DNA from: Alphaproteobacteria bacterium | GTDB taxonomy: Bacteria; Pseudomonadota; Alphaproteobacteria; Rhizobiales; JAJFHC01 | Assembly: GCA_021775805.1 (NCBI GenBank) | Contig: JAJFHD010000104.1 | Span: 39,049 to 103,048 of the forward strand | Direction of reading: 5' to 3' | Length of the DNA stretch: 64,000 nucleotides | Part shown: positions 43,066 to 52,122 of the stretch, piece after piece | Layout of the letters: the number at the start of each line of letters is the position of its first letter | Numbering within the stretch: the stretch's first letter is position 1 | Program-made: the position numbers and the translations under genes | Notes under the pieces: generated by a model | What the model saw: only the letters and a program-made list of their open reading frames with translations | Databases searched by the model: none | Told to the model about the DNA's origin: nothing

Positions 43066-44019
43066 ATGACAGATTCACTGACTACCCAGCCGAAACGCGA
43101 GTTTCAGAGTTTTCATGACTTTCCGATCTGTACGGATCTGGACACGCTCAATGCCGACATTGCGATTCTTGGAATCCCCTATGGCGATCCGTATTCGATG
43201 GACGAGGCGTCGAACGATCAGGTCAACGCACCGACATCGATCCGGCGCTACTGCGAACGCGCGCTCAGAGGCCTTGACCGGTGGGATTTCGACATCGGCG
43301 GGACTCTGCTAGACGGGCGCCCGATCAAGGTCGTCGATTGCGGCGATGTGCGCGGCGATCCCAACGACCTGGCGTCAAACCGCCAGCGCGCCGAGACTGC
43401 GGTCCGCAAGATACTGGCGGCCGGTGCCCTGCCCATCATCCTGGGTGGCGATCATGGAATTCCGATCCCGGTGTTTCGCGCCTATGAAGGACGCGGACCG
43501 CTGACGCTTGTGCAGGTGGACGCGCATGTGGACTGGCGCGATCACATGAACGGCGTGCACGAAGGCTTGTCCAGCCCGATCAGACGGGCCTCGGAGATGG
43601 ACCACATCGGTGAAATTTACCAGATCGGATTGCGCGCGGCCGGCAGTGGCCGTGCCGAGGAAGTGCAGGCGGCCCTGGGTTATGGAGCGGTCCTGATTCC
43701 CGACATCGAGCTGCAGTCGGTCGGCATGGATGCCGTGCTCGACCGGATTCCCGACGGCGGCAACTACTATCTGACAATAGATGCCGATGGTGTCGATCCG
43801 TCGATCATGCCGGCGGTTGCCGGGCCGGCGCCGGGCGGGGTCACTTATCCGCAGATGCGCCAGTTGATCCATGGGCTGGTCGGGAAGGGACGTGTGGTCG
43901 GTATGGATATTGTGGAAATCACACCGTCCCGGGATGTCAACGGGATTACGGCCATAACGGCGGGCCGGTTTATCTGCAATCTGATCGGCCGGGCGGTGCG
44001 TGAGGGTTATTTCGACTGA
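43066..44019 (+). CDS. Agmatinase/ureohydrolase-family protein
   Basis: A 317-residue binuclear manganese enzyme of the arginase/agmatinase fold. Ligands are His130 in LGGDHG, Asp152, His154 and Asp156 in VDAHVDWRD, and Asp239 and Asp241 in TIDADGVDPS. The family cleaves guanidino compounds to urea and an amine. The substrate loop DPYSMDEASNDQVNAPTSIR differs from that of agmatinases I know, so the compound is open. ATG 43066 follows GGGG; the stop overlaps the next ATG (TGATG), so it is translationally coupled to the SDR gene. Confidence 0.83.
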   Translation: MTDSLTTQPKREFQSFHDFPICTDLDTLNADIAILGIPYGDPYSMDEASNDQVNAPTSIRRYCERALRGLDRWDFDIGGTLLDGRPIKVVDCGDVRGDPNDLASNRQRAETAVRKILAAGALPIILGGDHGIPIPVFRAYEGRGPLTLVQVDAHVDWRDHMNGVHEGLSSPIRRASEMDHIGEIYQIGLRAAGSGRAEEVQAALGYGAVLIPDIELQSVGMDAVLDRIPDGGNYYLTIDADGVDPSIMPAVAGPAPGGVTYPQMRQLIHGLVGKGRVVGMDIVEITPSRDVNGITAITAGRFICNLIGRAVREGYFD

Positions 44020-44879
44020 TGCGGTTTGACACTGTCGCAGTAACCGGAGGCGCGGGCAGGCTCGGGCATTATGTGGTCAAAGCGCTTGAACCTCATTGCA
44101 TGGTCAAGGTGCTCGACCTGGACGCGCCGTCAGCAGACCTAGACTTTGCCAGGACCGACATTCTCGATCCGATTGGGTTGCGTGCAGAACTGCAGGGCGT
44201 CGACGCCGTTGTTCATCTGGCCGGCATTGACCTCGATACGCCTGCGTCGCCGGATGCTTTCCTGCGTACCAATGCCGTGGGGACCTGGAATGTGCTTGAA
44301 GCCGCGCTCGATGCGGGCGTAGGCCGGGTCGTGCTGTGCTCGAGCGTGACGGCGACGGGACTTTCGGAATCGAGACCGGACTTTGCGCCCCACTATCTGC
44401 CCGTCGACGAAGATCATCCGATGGCGCCTGTGCATCCCTACAGTGTGAGTAAGCAACTGATTGAAACCATAGCGTCAAGTTTCAGGCAGCGCGGGCCGAT
44501 GGAAGTCCTCTCGCTACGGCTGATGCTGGTGGGCTTTGCCCGGAACTTCGACCTTGTACGGCAACGGGTGCTGGATCCCTCGAGCCGTTGGCTGTTTTAT
44601 CACATCGGACCGGAAGACGCCGGCCAGGCCTTCGTGTGTGCATTGGACGCCGAACGCCCGGCATACGGCACATACTTCATTACCGCGGTGGATACCTGCC
44701 ACAACCGTCCGACGCTTGAATGGCTGCGGGCGTCTCTTGGCACGTTGCCGCCGGTCGCGAAACACGGCATCTATGAGCGGTCGCCGCGGGCTTCTGTCTT
44801 TGACGGGTCACGGGCTCGCGAGGACCTGGGTTTTTTACCCGTGCAGATGTGGCATGATCTGTGTCCGGAACACATATGA
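44019..44879 (+). CDS. NAD(P)-dependent epimerase/dehydratase-like SDR
   Basis: A 286-residue extended short-chain dehydrogenase/reductase. Nucleotide-binding GGAGRLG near the N-terminus, VVHLAG, the SSVTATG strand with the catalytic serine, and the active-site YSVSK are present. It resembles sugar-acid or uronate dehydrogenases of the NAD-dependent epimerase family. ATG 44019 overlaps the preceding stop by one base. It is the middle gene of a three-gene operon with the ureohydrolase and the DUF6282-like hydrolase. Confidence 0.83.
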   Translation: MRFDTVAVTGGAGRLGHYVVKALEPHCMVKVLDLDAPSADLDFARTDILDPIGLRAELQGVDAVVHLAGIDLDTPASPDAFLRTNAVGTWNVLEAALDAGVGRVVLCSSVTATGLSESRPDFAPHYLPVDEDHPMAPVHPYSVSKQLIETIASSFRQRGPMEVLSLRLMLVGFARNFDLVRQRVLDPSSRWLFYHIGPEDAGQAFVCALDAERPAYGTYFITAVDTCHNRPTLEWLRASLGTLPPVAKHGIYERSPRASVFDGSRAREDLGFLPVQMWHDLCPEHI

Positions 44880-44915
44880 TTTGCAGTACCGGCCGGGCCC
44901 TTAAAGGAGGCATAC

Positions 44916-45893
44916 ATGAGTGAGTCGGTTGAGGACCTCGGCGAGACCCTCCGCACGGCAGGTGTCGTGGATACCCACTATCACGTGGGCCCCGAACTGA
45001 TCGTCCGGCGTTATGATGTCAAGGCCCTGGCCGATGTCGCTGCGCCGTTCGGGGCGACACTCGTCCTGAAGAACCATACCTACCCGACAACGCCTCTGGC
45101 GGCCCTTGCCCGCCGCCGATTCGACGCCAATTTCTTTGGCGGCGTGGTGCTAAACCGGTTCGTCGGCGGCCTCAATCCGCAAGCCATCGAAGGTGCGGTA
45201 TCGGGCAACCGGGCCAAGGTCGACGATCCGGCGGACGATCCCTCGCCGATCGTCGTCTGGATGCCAACGGTACATGCAAAATCGCACATCGATACCCATG
45301 GCTTCGGGTTCGATCCCAACTGGTCAGGCTGCTGCAGCCATGGGGCGTCCGGGCCGGGGCCGGAGGATGTATCTCAACCATCGCCCGAGGAACCGGTGAT
45401 TGCGTTCAATGAAGACGATGGCACGCCCGTTCCGGAACTGCTGGCGACGCTCGAAGCCATCGTCCGGCATGGCTGCATTCTGGCAACCGGGCATCTGCAC
45501 GCCAATGAAGTCCGCCGCCTGGTTCCACTCGCTCTGGACATGGGTGTGAAACGGGTCATCATCACTCATCCACATTATCCGTCTATTCTCCTCAGCGACG
45601 AGGATCAGAGAAAACTGACCCGAAGGCCTGAAGTTTTCGTGGAGCATTGTTTTGCCATCCATACCCAGGACGGCGTGCCTCTGGAACAGTTTGCCCAGGC
45701 GATCCGCACGACCGGTCCGGAACAGGTGCTTTTGTCGACCGATTTCGGCCAGGTCACCAGCGATCCGTTTCCCGACGGCACGATACGCTACGCTGCAGCG
45801 CTCAGGGGCCTGTTGGGAGAATCACTGTCGGATGCCGACTTTCTGGCGATGTTCTGCGACAATGGCCGACGGGCCTTGTCACTGACGGATTGA
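44916..45893 (+). CDS. DUF6282-like metal-dependent hydrolase
   Basis: A 325-residue protein of the amidohydrolase type. VDTHYHVGPEL supplies the first HxH motif, LKNHTYPTT a possible bridging lysine region, ATGHLHANE and ITHPHYPS the later histidines, and LSTDFGQ the final aspartate. I assign it tentatively to the DUF6282 family; the activity is unknown. It has a near-ideal ribosome site (AAAGGAGG) before ATG 44916. The position after a ureohydrolase and a dehydrogenase suggests a short catabolic route for a guanidino or amide compound. Confidence 0.72.
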   Translation: MSESVEDLGETLRTAGVVDTHYHVGPELIVRRYDVKALADVAAPFGATLVLKNHTYPTTPLAALARRRFDANFFGGVVLNRFVGGLNPQAIEGAVSGNRAKVDDPADDPSPIVVWMPTVHAKSHIDTHGFGFDPNWSGCCSHGASGPGPEDVSQPSPEEPVIAFNEDDGTPVPELLATLEAIVRHGCILATGHLHANEVRRLVPLALDMGVKRVIITHPHYPSILLSDEDQRKLTRRPEVFVEHCFAIHTQDGVPLEQFAQAIRTTGPEQVLLSTDFGQVTSDPFPDGTIRYAAALRGLLGESLSDADFLAMFCDNGRRALSLTD

Positions 45894-45900
45894 ATGAAGA

Positions 45901-46488
45901 CTACCGCTGGTGTCGATTGCTGTTTGCGCGCATCCGGTTCTTGATCATCAGGCGCGTCAGGCTGGCAAGGTCTTCGTCGGTGAGAAGTCGTCTTGACATC
46001 GGCAGAATGACCTTGTTTTCCCATTGGATGTGCCGGCGATAGCTTTCGAAGAAGCCGCGCAGCATATAGCCGAACATGTTGGGGTTATCGGCACGGCGCC
46101 CCTTTGACAGGGCCTGAAGAAAATCGACCAGTTCGTCAGCCGAACTCTCATCGATCGAATGCTCGCGGCTCAACTGGCCGAGCATGCCGGTCACGCCGTC
46201 CTCCTTGGTCGCCCGCGCGCGCAAAAGTGGAAACAGGCCTTCTTCCTCGTCGCGGTGATGAAGCGGCAAATCAAATCGCAGGGCGACCACCATCGTGGCG
46301 CAAAGACTGCGGTCGACTTCGTCGGGCAGGCTGTCGGCAATACGTTCCAGACTGTCGCAGATCTGTTCGTGAAGCTTGTGTTCGCGTTCCAGCACCTCGA
46401 CGGGATGAACACCCACAGGACTGGTCAGTGAGAATGAAGACACGGCCAGTTCATCGTCACGTCCGTTTTTTTCTTGATCGCGTATCAA
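45901..46488 (-). CDS. Hemerythrin-like domain protein
   Basis: A roughly 195-residue helical-bundle protein with the iron-ligand pattern of hemerythrin: EREHKLHEQICDSL, LHHRDEEEGLFPLL (HxxxE), REHSIDE and RRHIQWENKVILP (HxxxE). Such domains bind a di-iron centre and sense or carry oxygen, NO or iron. The start is uncertain. TTG 46488 has AGG 7 nt upstream; the frame stays open to 46596 with an ATG at 46578, but those starts lie in or beside the FNR box. It is convergent with the DUF6282 gene (7-nt gap) and divergent from ccoN, so it may share the FNR site. Confidence 0.78.
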   Translation of the reverse strand: MIRDQEKNGRDDELAVSSFSLTSPVGVHPVEVLEREHKLHEQICDSLERIADSLPDEVDRSLCATMVVALRFDLPLHHRDEEEGLFPLLRARATKEDGVTGMLGQLSREHSIDESSADELVDFLQALSKGRRADNPNMFGYMLRGFFESYRRHIQWENKVILPMSRRLLTDEDLASLTRLMIKNRMRANSNRHQR

Positions 46489-46582
46489 TTTATGACCTCG
46501 ATATCGGTGCTTGGCGGCGGACCGTTGTCGCGAACGAAAACGACATGAACGCAAAATGTCGGGCACACTATGACGCATTACT

Positions 46583-46596
46583 TTGATCTGGATCAA
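46583..46596. promoter_or_regulatory. Perfect FNR box before the cbb3 oxidase operon
   Basis: TTGAT-CTGG-ATCAA, an exact consensus site. Its centre at 46589.5 predicts a transcript start near 46631 and an 80-nt leader to the ccoN ATG. It also faces the hemerythrin-like gene on the other strand. Confidence 0.85.
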
Positions 46597-46710
46597 AGTC
46601 GGCCGTTCTCGTAATAATTAAGGTGCTGCGCAGTTGACCTTAAGTGAGTCACGGCGGTCGTGCGGGCGTCAGCCACGTCCCTCCGTGCAGGATTGAAAGT
46701 GAGGGACCTT

Positions 46711-48324
46711 ATGGCCGCGACCGTTCAAATGGCGCTGTTGGGGATAGCCGCCCTGCTCGGCCTGATATTCGCCGCAAAAGCGCAAGATTCGCAGTTTGCC
46801 GCTCATGCCTGGTTGATTGTCGCGATGAGTGTCGGCGGCATGGTCGTGCGGGCAAAAACCTTTAGGTTTGCGGATGGAACCGGCACCCAGCGCGAGGAAA
46901 AATACCTCGACGGCGTGATCCGTGCCGGTGCCATTGCCACCATGTTCTGGGGCATCGCCGGTTTTCTGGTCGGCGTCATTATCGCGTTTCAATTGGCCTT
47001 CCCGGTCCTCAACTTCGATTTACCCTACTTCACATTCGGCCGCCTGCGCCCGCTTCATACGTCCGCCGTGGTCTTCGCGTTCGGCGGCAATGCCCTGATT
47101 GCCACCAGTTTCTATGTGGTGCAGCGGACGTGTGCCACACGGCTGGCGCTGGGCAACACGGCTTGGTTCGTTTTCTGGGGCTATCAGGCATTCATCGTTC
47201 TGGCGGCCACGGGTTATCTCCTGGGTATTACCCAGAGCCGCGAATATGCCGAACCCGAATGGTATGTGGATCTCTGGCTCACCATTGTGTGGGTGGCCTA
47301 TCTATTGGTGTTCCTGTTCACCCTGTTCAAGCGCAAGGAACCGCATATTTACGTTGCGAACTGGTTCTATCTGGCCTTCATCGTGACCATTGCCATGCTG
47401 CATGTGGTCAACAATCTGGCCGTACCGGTATCGTTCTTTGGCGCCAAGAGCTATTCCCTGTTCTCCGGCGTGCAGGACGCCCTGACGCAGTGGTGGTATG
47501 GCCACAACGCGGTCGGGTTCTTCCTGACGGCGGGTTTCCTCGGCATGATGTACTATTTCGTGCCCAAGCAGGTGAACCGGCCGGTCTATTCCTACCGGCT
47601 GTCGATCGTCCATTTCTGGTCCCTGATCTTTCTCTACATCTGGGCGGGTCCCCACCATCTGCACTTCACGGCGCTGCCGGATTGGGCCCAGACGCTCGGC
47701 ATGGTGTTTTCAATCATGCTTTGGATGCCCAGCTGGGGCGGCATGATCAACGGCCTGATGACCCTGTCGGGCGCTTGGGACAAACTGCGGACCGATCCAA
47801 TTGTGCGTATGATGGTCATGGCGATCGCATTCTACGGCATGTCGACCTTTGAAGGTCCGGTCATGTCGATCAAGGCGGTCAACAGTCTCAGCCACTACAC
47901 GGATTGGACCATCGGTCACGTGCACTCCGGCGCCCTGGGCTGGGTCGGTATGATTTCCTTCGGGGCGATCTACTACATGGTACCTAAGCTGTGGTACCGC
48001 GACCGGCTCTACAGCCTGCGCCTGGTCAACTGGCACTTCTGGCTGGCAACGCTGGGCATCGTTGTCTACGCCGCCGCCATGTGGGTGTCGGGCATCATGC
48101 AGGGTCTGATGTGGCGTTCCTACGATGCGCTGGGCTTCCTGGAGTATTCCTTCGCTGAATCCGTCGATGCCATGCATCCGTTCTACATCTTCCGGGCCTG
48201 CGGCGGGCTGTTGTTCCTGCTCGGCGGTCTGATCATGGCCTACAACATCTACCGAACCATACTCGGGCATGAGCGAAAGGAAGCCCCCATCGGGGTTCCT
48301 TCCGTGGCGCAGGCGGGAGCTTGA
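46711..48324 (+). CDS. ccoN: cbb3-type cytochrome c oxidase subunit I
   Basis: A 537-residue catalytic subunit with about 12 membrane helices. It holds a low-spin haem b, the high-spin haem b3 and CuB. The [28 protein letters not shown] segment, [28 protein letters not shown] (helix with the CuB-ligand histidine and the cross-linked tyrosine), WAGPHHLHF (CuB histidines) and [12 protein letters not shown] (haem histidines) are the hallmark motifs. It reduces oxygen to water at very low oxygen. ATG 46711 has GAGGG 6 nt upstream; an upstream in-frame start at 46660 is less likely. Confidence 0.95.
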   Translation: MAATVQMALLGIAALLGLIFAAKAQDSQFAAHAWLIVAMSVGGMVVRAKTFRFADGTGTQREEKYLDGVIRAGAIATMFWGIAGFLVGVIIAFQLAFPVLNFDLPYFTFGRLRPLHTSAVVFAFGGNALIATSFYVVQRTCATRLALGNTAWFVFWGYQAFIVLAATGYLLGITQSREYAEPEWYVDLWLTIVWVAYLLVFLFTLFKRKEPHIYVANWFYLAFIVTIAMLHVVNNLAVPVSFFGAKSYSLFSGVQDALTQWWYGHNAVGFFLTAGFLGMMYYFVPKQVNRPVYSYRLSIVHFWSLIFLYIWAGPHHLHFTALPDWAQTLGMVFSIMLWMPSWGGMINGLMTLSGAWDKLRTDPIVRMMVMAIAFYGMSTFEGPVMSIKAVNSLSHYTDWTIGHVHSGALGWVGMISFGAIYYMVPKLWYRDRLYSLRLVNWHFWLATLGIVVYAAAMWVSGIMQGLMWRSYDALGFLEYSFAESVDAMHPFYIFRACGGLLFLLGGLIMAYNIYRTILGHERKEAPIGVPSVAQAGA

Positions 48325-48327
48325 TCA

Positions 48328-49053
48328 ATGATAAAACATGCAACCATCGAAAAGAATGCAACCCTGCTTCTGGTGCTCAGTCTGCTTGTGGTTTCGGTCG
48401 GCGGCCTGGTCGAGATTGCGCCGTTGTTCTATCTCGAAAACACGATCGAGAAGGTCGAGGGCATGCGGCCCTACACACCACTCGAGCTTAAGGGCCGGAA
48501 CATCTACATCCGCGAGGGCTGTTACACCTGTCACAGCCAGATGGTGCGGCCGTTCCGCGACGAGGTCGAACGTTACGGACACTACAGCCTGGCGGCAGAG
48601 AGCATGTATGACCATCCCTTCCAGTGGGGGTCAAAACGAACTGGCCCCGATCTCGCCCGGGTCGGCGGGCGCTATTCGGACGAGTGGCATGTGGAACACC
48701 TGAAAAATCCGCAGGCCATCGTACCCGAATCCGTCATGCCGCGTTACGCGTTCCTGGCGCGTACTGAAATCCGGGTTGACGATATCGGCGATCACCTGAA
48801 GGCGAACAGTGCGGTCGGCGTTCCCTATACAGAGGAGATGGTGGCCAGTGCGCCCGTCGACCTTCTGGCCCAGGCCAACCCGGACGCGGATGGTACCGAG
48901 GATCTCGCGAAGCGATATCCCAAAGCCCAGATCCGTGACTTCGACGGCGATCCCAGCCGGGTGACGGAAATGGATGCCCTGGTGGCCTATCTTCAGATGC
49001 TGGGCACTCTGGTCGACTTTTCTTCCTACAAAGCCGAACAGAATCTCAGGTGA
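48328..49053 (+). CDS. ccoO: cbb3-type cytochrome c oxidase, monohaem subunit II
   Basis: A 241-residue membrane-anchored cytochrome c. A single N-terminal helix ([21 protein letters not shown]) is followed by the haem motif C65-Y-T-C68-H69 in the [26 protein letters not shown] block that defines CcoO. The axial methionine is probably in ESVMPRYAF. It passes electrons from CcoP to CcoN. It starts 3 nt after the ccoN stop. Confidence 0.95.
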   Translation: MIKHATIEKNATLLLVLSLLVVSVGGLVEIAPLFYLENTIEKVEGMRPYTPLELKGRNIYIREGCYTCHSQMVRPFRDEVERYGHYSLAAESMYDHPFQWGSKRTGPDLARVGGRYSDEWHVEHLKNPQAIVPESVMPRYAFLARTEIRVDDIGDHLKANSAVGVPYTEEMVASAPVDLLAQANPDADGTEDLAKRYPKAQIRDFDGDPSRVTEMDALVAYLQMLGTLVDFSSYKAEQNLR

Positions 49054-49063
49054 GGGCACAGTG

Positions 49064-49213
49064 ATGGAATACGAAACAATGAGACAGCTGGCCGACACCT
49101 GGGGACTGGTTTTCCTGTTCACCGTGTTTGTCGGGATCGTGATTGCGGTGTTCCGGCCGGGGACCAACAAGCTCTACGAAGAGTCGGCCCGCATTCCGCT
49201 GAAAGAGGATTGA
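49064..49213 (+). CDS. ccoQ: cbb3-type oxidase small subunit IV
   Basis: A 49-residue protein, the normal CcoQ size, with one membrane helix (LVFLFTVFVGIVIAVFRPG) and a charged tail. CcoQ stabilises CcoP in the complex. ATG 49064 has GAGGG upstream; a GTG directly before it is also readable. It sits between ccoO and ccoP with gaps of 10 and 4 nt. Confidence 0.9.
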   Translation: MEYETMRQLADTWGLVFLFTVFVGIVIAVFRPGTNKLYEESARIPLKED

Positions 49214-49217
49214 TATC

Positions 49218-50087
49218 ATGAGCGACCGGCACGTTGACCAAATCAGCGGCACGGAGACTACCGGCCACGAGTGGGACGGTATCCGCGAACTGGACACACC
49301 CATGCCGCGGTGGTGGTTGTGGACATTTTACGCAACGATCGCGTGGGCGTTGGTCTATGTGGTGCTTTATCCGGCGATTCCTCTCGTTTCGTCGGCAACC
49401 AAGGGTTTGCTTGGTTATTCCAGCCGGGGCGAGGTCGCCGCAGAGCTCAAGTCGGTGGAGACGTCACGGGCAGGGCTGCTGGAGAAACTGCGCACCCTGC
49501 CGCTCAGTGAGATTCGCAGCGACCCTGAAATGTTTGCCTTCGCAACCGCCGGCGGCAAGTCCGCCTATTCGATCAATTGCGTTCAATGCCATGGATCGGG
49601 CGCTTCCGGGTCGAAAGGCTATCCGAATCTGAACGACGACGACTGGCTGTGGGGCGGCGATCTGGAAGCGATCCACACCACCATCAGGCATGGCATCCGG
49701 TTCGACGCCGACGAAGACACAAGACTGTCCGAGATGCCTGCGTTCGGCCGCGATGAAATTCTCGAAAAGAAACAGATCTCCGACGTGACGGAGTATGTCC
49801 TTTCCCTGTCCAAGCTCGAGCACGATGCGTCCGCTGTGGCCAACGGTGCTGCGGTTTTCTCTGAAAACTGTGCGTCATGTCACGGCGATACCGGGCAAGG
49901 CCTTCAGGAATTTGGCGGGCCGGCTCTGAACGATGCCATCTGGCTCTTCGGCGGCTCGCGGGAAATCATCCTTGAAACCATAACAAACTCACGAAAAGGG
50001 GTCATGCCGGCCTGGGGACACAGGCTCGATCCTGTGACCATCAAGCAGCTGACGCTCTTTGTTCATTCACTGGGCGGAGGCAAGTAG
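49218..50087 (+). CDS. ccoP: cbb3-type cytochrome c oxidase, dihaem subunit III
   Basis: A 289-residue membrane-anchored dihaem cytochrome c. The N-terminal motif GIRELDTPMPRWWLWTFYATIAWALVYVVLYPAIP precedes the haem sites C121-V-Q-C124-H125 and C218-A-S-C221-H222. DDWLWGGDLEAIHTTIRHGI and LNDAIWLFGGSREIILETI are the two internal repeats. It receives electrons from soluble cytochromes. The ccoG gene begins 35 nt later. Confidence 0.95.
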   Translation: MSDRHVDQISGTETTGHEWDGIRELDTPMPRWWLWTFYATIAWALVYVVLYPAIPLVSSATKGLLGYSSRGEVAAELKSVETSRAGLLEKLRTLPLSEIRSDPEMFAFATAGGKSAYSINCVQCHGSGASGSKGYPNLNDDDWLWGGDLEAIHTTIRHGIRFDADEDTRLSEMPAFGRDEILEKKQISDVTEYVLSLSKLEHDASAVANGAAVFSENCASCHGDTGQGLQEFGGPALNDAIWLFGGSREIILETITNSRKGVMPAWGHRLDPVTIKQLTLFVHSLGGGK

Positions 50088-50122
50088 TCCAGTCCACCCC
50101 AGCATCACGAGGCGGGTTTGTG

Positions 50123-51619
50123 ATGACGAACACAACGGACGATCCAGCCAATGTTGACCGCTTCGATGTCGAAGCGGTCAACAGCAAGACCAAGCGCGTC
50201 ATGTACGAGGCGCGCAAGAAGATATTTCCCAAGCGTGTTTCCGGAACCTTCCGGAGCCTGAAATGGTGGGTCATGGCGGTCACCCTCGGGATCTACTACA
50301 TGACACCATGGCTGCGTTGGGACCGGGGAGAATACGCTCCGGATCAGGCCGTGCTGGTCGACCTTGCCAACAGCCGGTTCTACTTTTTCTTCATCGAGAT
50401 CTGGCCGCAGGAATTCTATTACGTCGCCGGGCTGCTGATCATGGCCGGTGTCGGGCTGTTCCTTGTCACCTCGACCGTTGGCCGGGCATGGTGCGGCTAT
50501 ACCTGCCCACAGACGGTCTGGGTCGATCTGTTTCTGGTGGTCGAGCGGTTCATCGAGGGCGACCGCAACGCCCGGATCAAACTCGACAAGGCGCCCTGGT
50601 CGGTGGACAAGTGGCGCAAGCGGCTTGCCAAACATGCCATCTGGATCGTGATTGCCATGGCAACCGGGGGCGCGTGGATTTTCTACTTTGCCGACGCGCC
50701 CACGCTTGCCCGGAACTTTCTTGCGTTTGACGCGCCCTGGGTGGCCTATTCCACTGTCGGCATATTGACCGCAACGACCTACACATTTGCCGGCTTCATG
50801 CGTGAACAGGTCTGCACCTACATGTGTCCCTGGCCTCGGATTCAGGCAGCGATGCTGGATGAGGATTCTCTGGTTGTCACCTATAACGACTGGCGTGGCG
50901 AGCCCCGGTCGCGCCACCGGAAACGGCTGGAGGCCGAGGGCAAAGCTGTTGGCGATTGCGTCGACTGCAATGCCTGTGTAGCGGTGTGCCCCATGGGCAT
51001 CGACATCAGGGACGGCCAGCAACTGGAGTGCATTACCTGCGCCCTGTGCATCGACGCCTGCGATGGCGTGATGGAAAAAGTCGGCAAGCCCCGCGGCCTG
51101 ATCTCCTACGCAACCCTGAGCGACTATGCCAAGAACCAGGCCGGCCAGGACACGCCGACCACATGGCGGTCCTTCCTGCGCCCGCGAACCTTCATCTATG
51201 CGGCTTTCTGGGCGGCCATCGGCATTGCCATGCTGCTTGCCCTGCTGATGCGCGACCGTCTCGACGTCAACGTGCTGCACGACCGCAACCCTGTCTTTGT
51301 CCAGCTTTCCGACGGCTCGATCCGCAATGGCTATACTGTAAAGATTCTCAACATGCTGGCGCGGCCACGCGAGTTCCGGCTGGAAGTCGAGGGACTGGAC
51401 GATGCCAGGCTGATAATGGTGGGGCAGGATTCGGATGCAGCTGCAGTGCTCGATGTTGCCGTTGGCGCCGACACGCTCAAGGCCGTTAAGGTGTTCATCG
51501 CCGTCAAGCCCGGAGCGCTTGCCGGCAAACGTACAAAGTTCGATCTTGTGGTGCGCGAGAAAGACGGTGGCGAAACCACGTCCTATCGCGCGACATTCGA
51601 GGGACCGGGAGAATCTTGA
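50123..51619 (+). CDS. ccoG: Cytochrome oxidase accessory protein CcoG (FixG), polyferredoxin-like
   Basis: A 498-residue membrane protein with about five helices, two CP-type cysteine motifs (AWCGYTCPQTVWVD and QVCTYMCPWPRIQ) and two 4Fe-4S clusters in DCVDCNACVAVCPMGID and ECITCALCIDACD. A C-terminal Ig-like domain follows the last helix. CcoG reduces copper for insertion into the cbb3 oxidase. ATG 50123 is chosen, preceded by GTG at 50120. Its stop overlaps the ccoH start (TGATG). Confidence 0.93.
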   Translation: MTNTTDDPANVDRFDVEAVNSKTKRVMYEARKKIFPKRVSGTFRSLKWWVMAVTLGIYYMTPWLRWDRGEYAPDQAVLVDLANSRFYFFFIEIWPQEFYYVAGLLIMAGVGLFLVTSTVGRAWCGYTCPQTVWVDLFLVVERFIEGDRNARIKLDKAPWSVDKWRKRLAKHAIWIVIAMATGGAWIFYFADAPTLARNFLAFDAPWVAYSTVGILTATTYTFAGFMREQVCTYMCPWPRIQAAMLDEDSLVVTYNDWRGEPRSRHRKRLEAEGKAVGDCVDCNACVAVCPMGIDIRDGQQLECITCALCIDACDGVMEKVGKPRGLISYATLSDYAKNQAGQDTPTTWRSFLRPRTFIYAAFWAAIGIAMLLALLMRDRLDVNVLHDRNPVFVQLSDGSIRNGYTVKILNMLARPREFRLEVEGLDDARLIMVGQDSDAAAVLDVAVGADTLKAVKVFIAVKPGALAGKRTKFDLVVREKDGGETTSYRATFEGPGES

Positions 51620-52122
51620 TGGCAGATCAGCATGACTTCACGCCACAAACCAGGCCCTTCACCGGACGGCATATGCTGATCCTGATTGTCTCGTTTTTTG
51701 CCGTGGTTATCGGTGTCAATGCGACCATGGCGGTGATCGCCACAAAGACCTGGACCGGACTCGTGGTCAAGAACGGCTATGTGGCCAGTCAGTCCTTCAA
51801 CGACAATCTGGCGGATGCCCGCAAACAGAAAGCGCTGGGCTGGCAGAGCCGCCTTGAATACCACTCCGGCATGCTGCGCTTTCTGCTCAATGATCGCGAA
51901 CACCAGCCTGTTGTCGGCCGACGCGTGGTGGCGACCTTGCGCCGGCCGGTGCACGAACACGAGGATCAGCCGCTTGTCTTTACGGCGGACGCCCGGGGAT
52001 ACGTCGCCAGGAAAGCTCTGGAGCCCGGACTCTGGGAGATCGACGTGCTTGTGAAGGGTCAGGATCTTCGCCTGTATCGTCAGATTTTCCGGATTACCGT
52101 GCCGTCTGGGAGCGGTTCCTGA
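51619..52122 (+). CDS. ccoH: FixH family protein (CcoH)
   Basis: A 167-residue protein with a single membrane helix (MLILIVSFFAVVIGVNATMAVIA) and a periplasmic FixH domain with SRLEYHSGMLRFLL and LEPGLWEIDVLVKG. It helps assemble the cbb3 oxidase. The start ATG overlaps the ccoG stop by one base, and the stop overlaps ccoI by one base. Confidence 0.9.
   Translation: MADQHDFTPQTRPFTGRHMLILIVSFFAVVIGVNATMAVIATKTWTGLVVKNGYVASQSFNDNLADARKQKALGWQSRLEYHSGMLRFLLNDREHQPVVGRRVVATLRRPVHEHEDQPLVFTADARGYVARKALEPGLWEIDVLVKGQDLRLYRQIFRITVPSGSGS

Noticed and set aside
46474..46488. TTGAT-N5-ATCAA as a second FNR box
   Set aside because: The five-base spacer does not fit FNR dimers, so it is not listed as a regulatory feature, only noted as a finding.
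46489..46596. Upstream extension of the hemerythrin-like frame
   Set aside because: It would start inside or directly at the FNR box and adds basic, unconserved residues.
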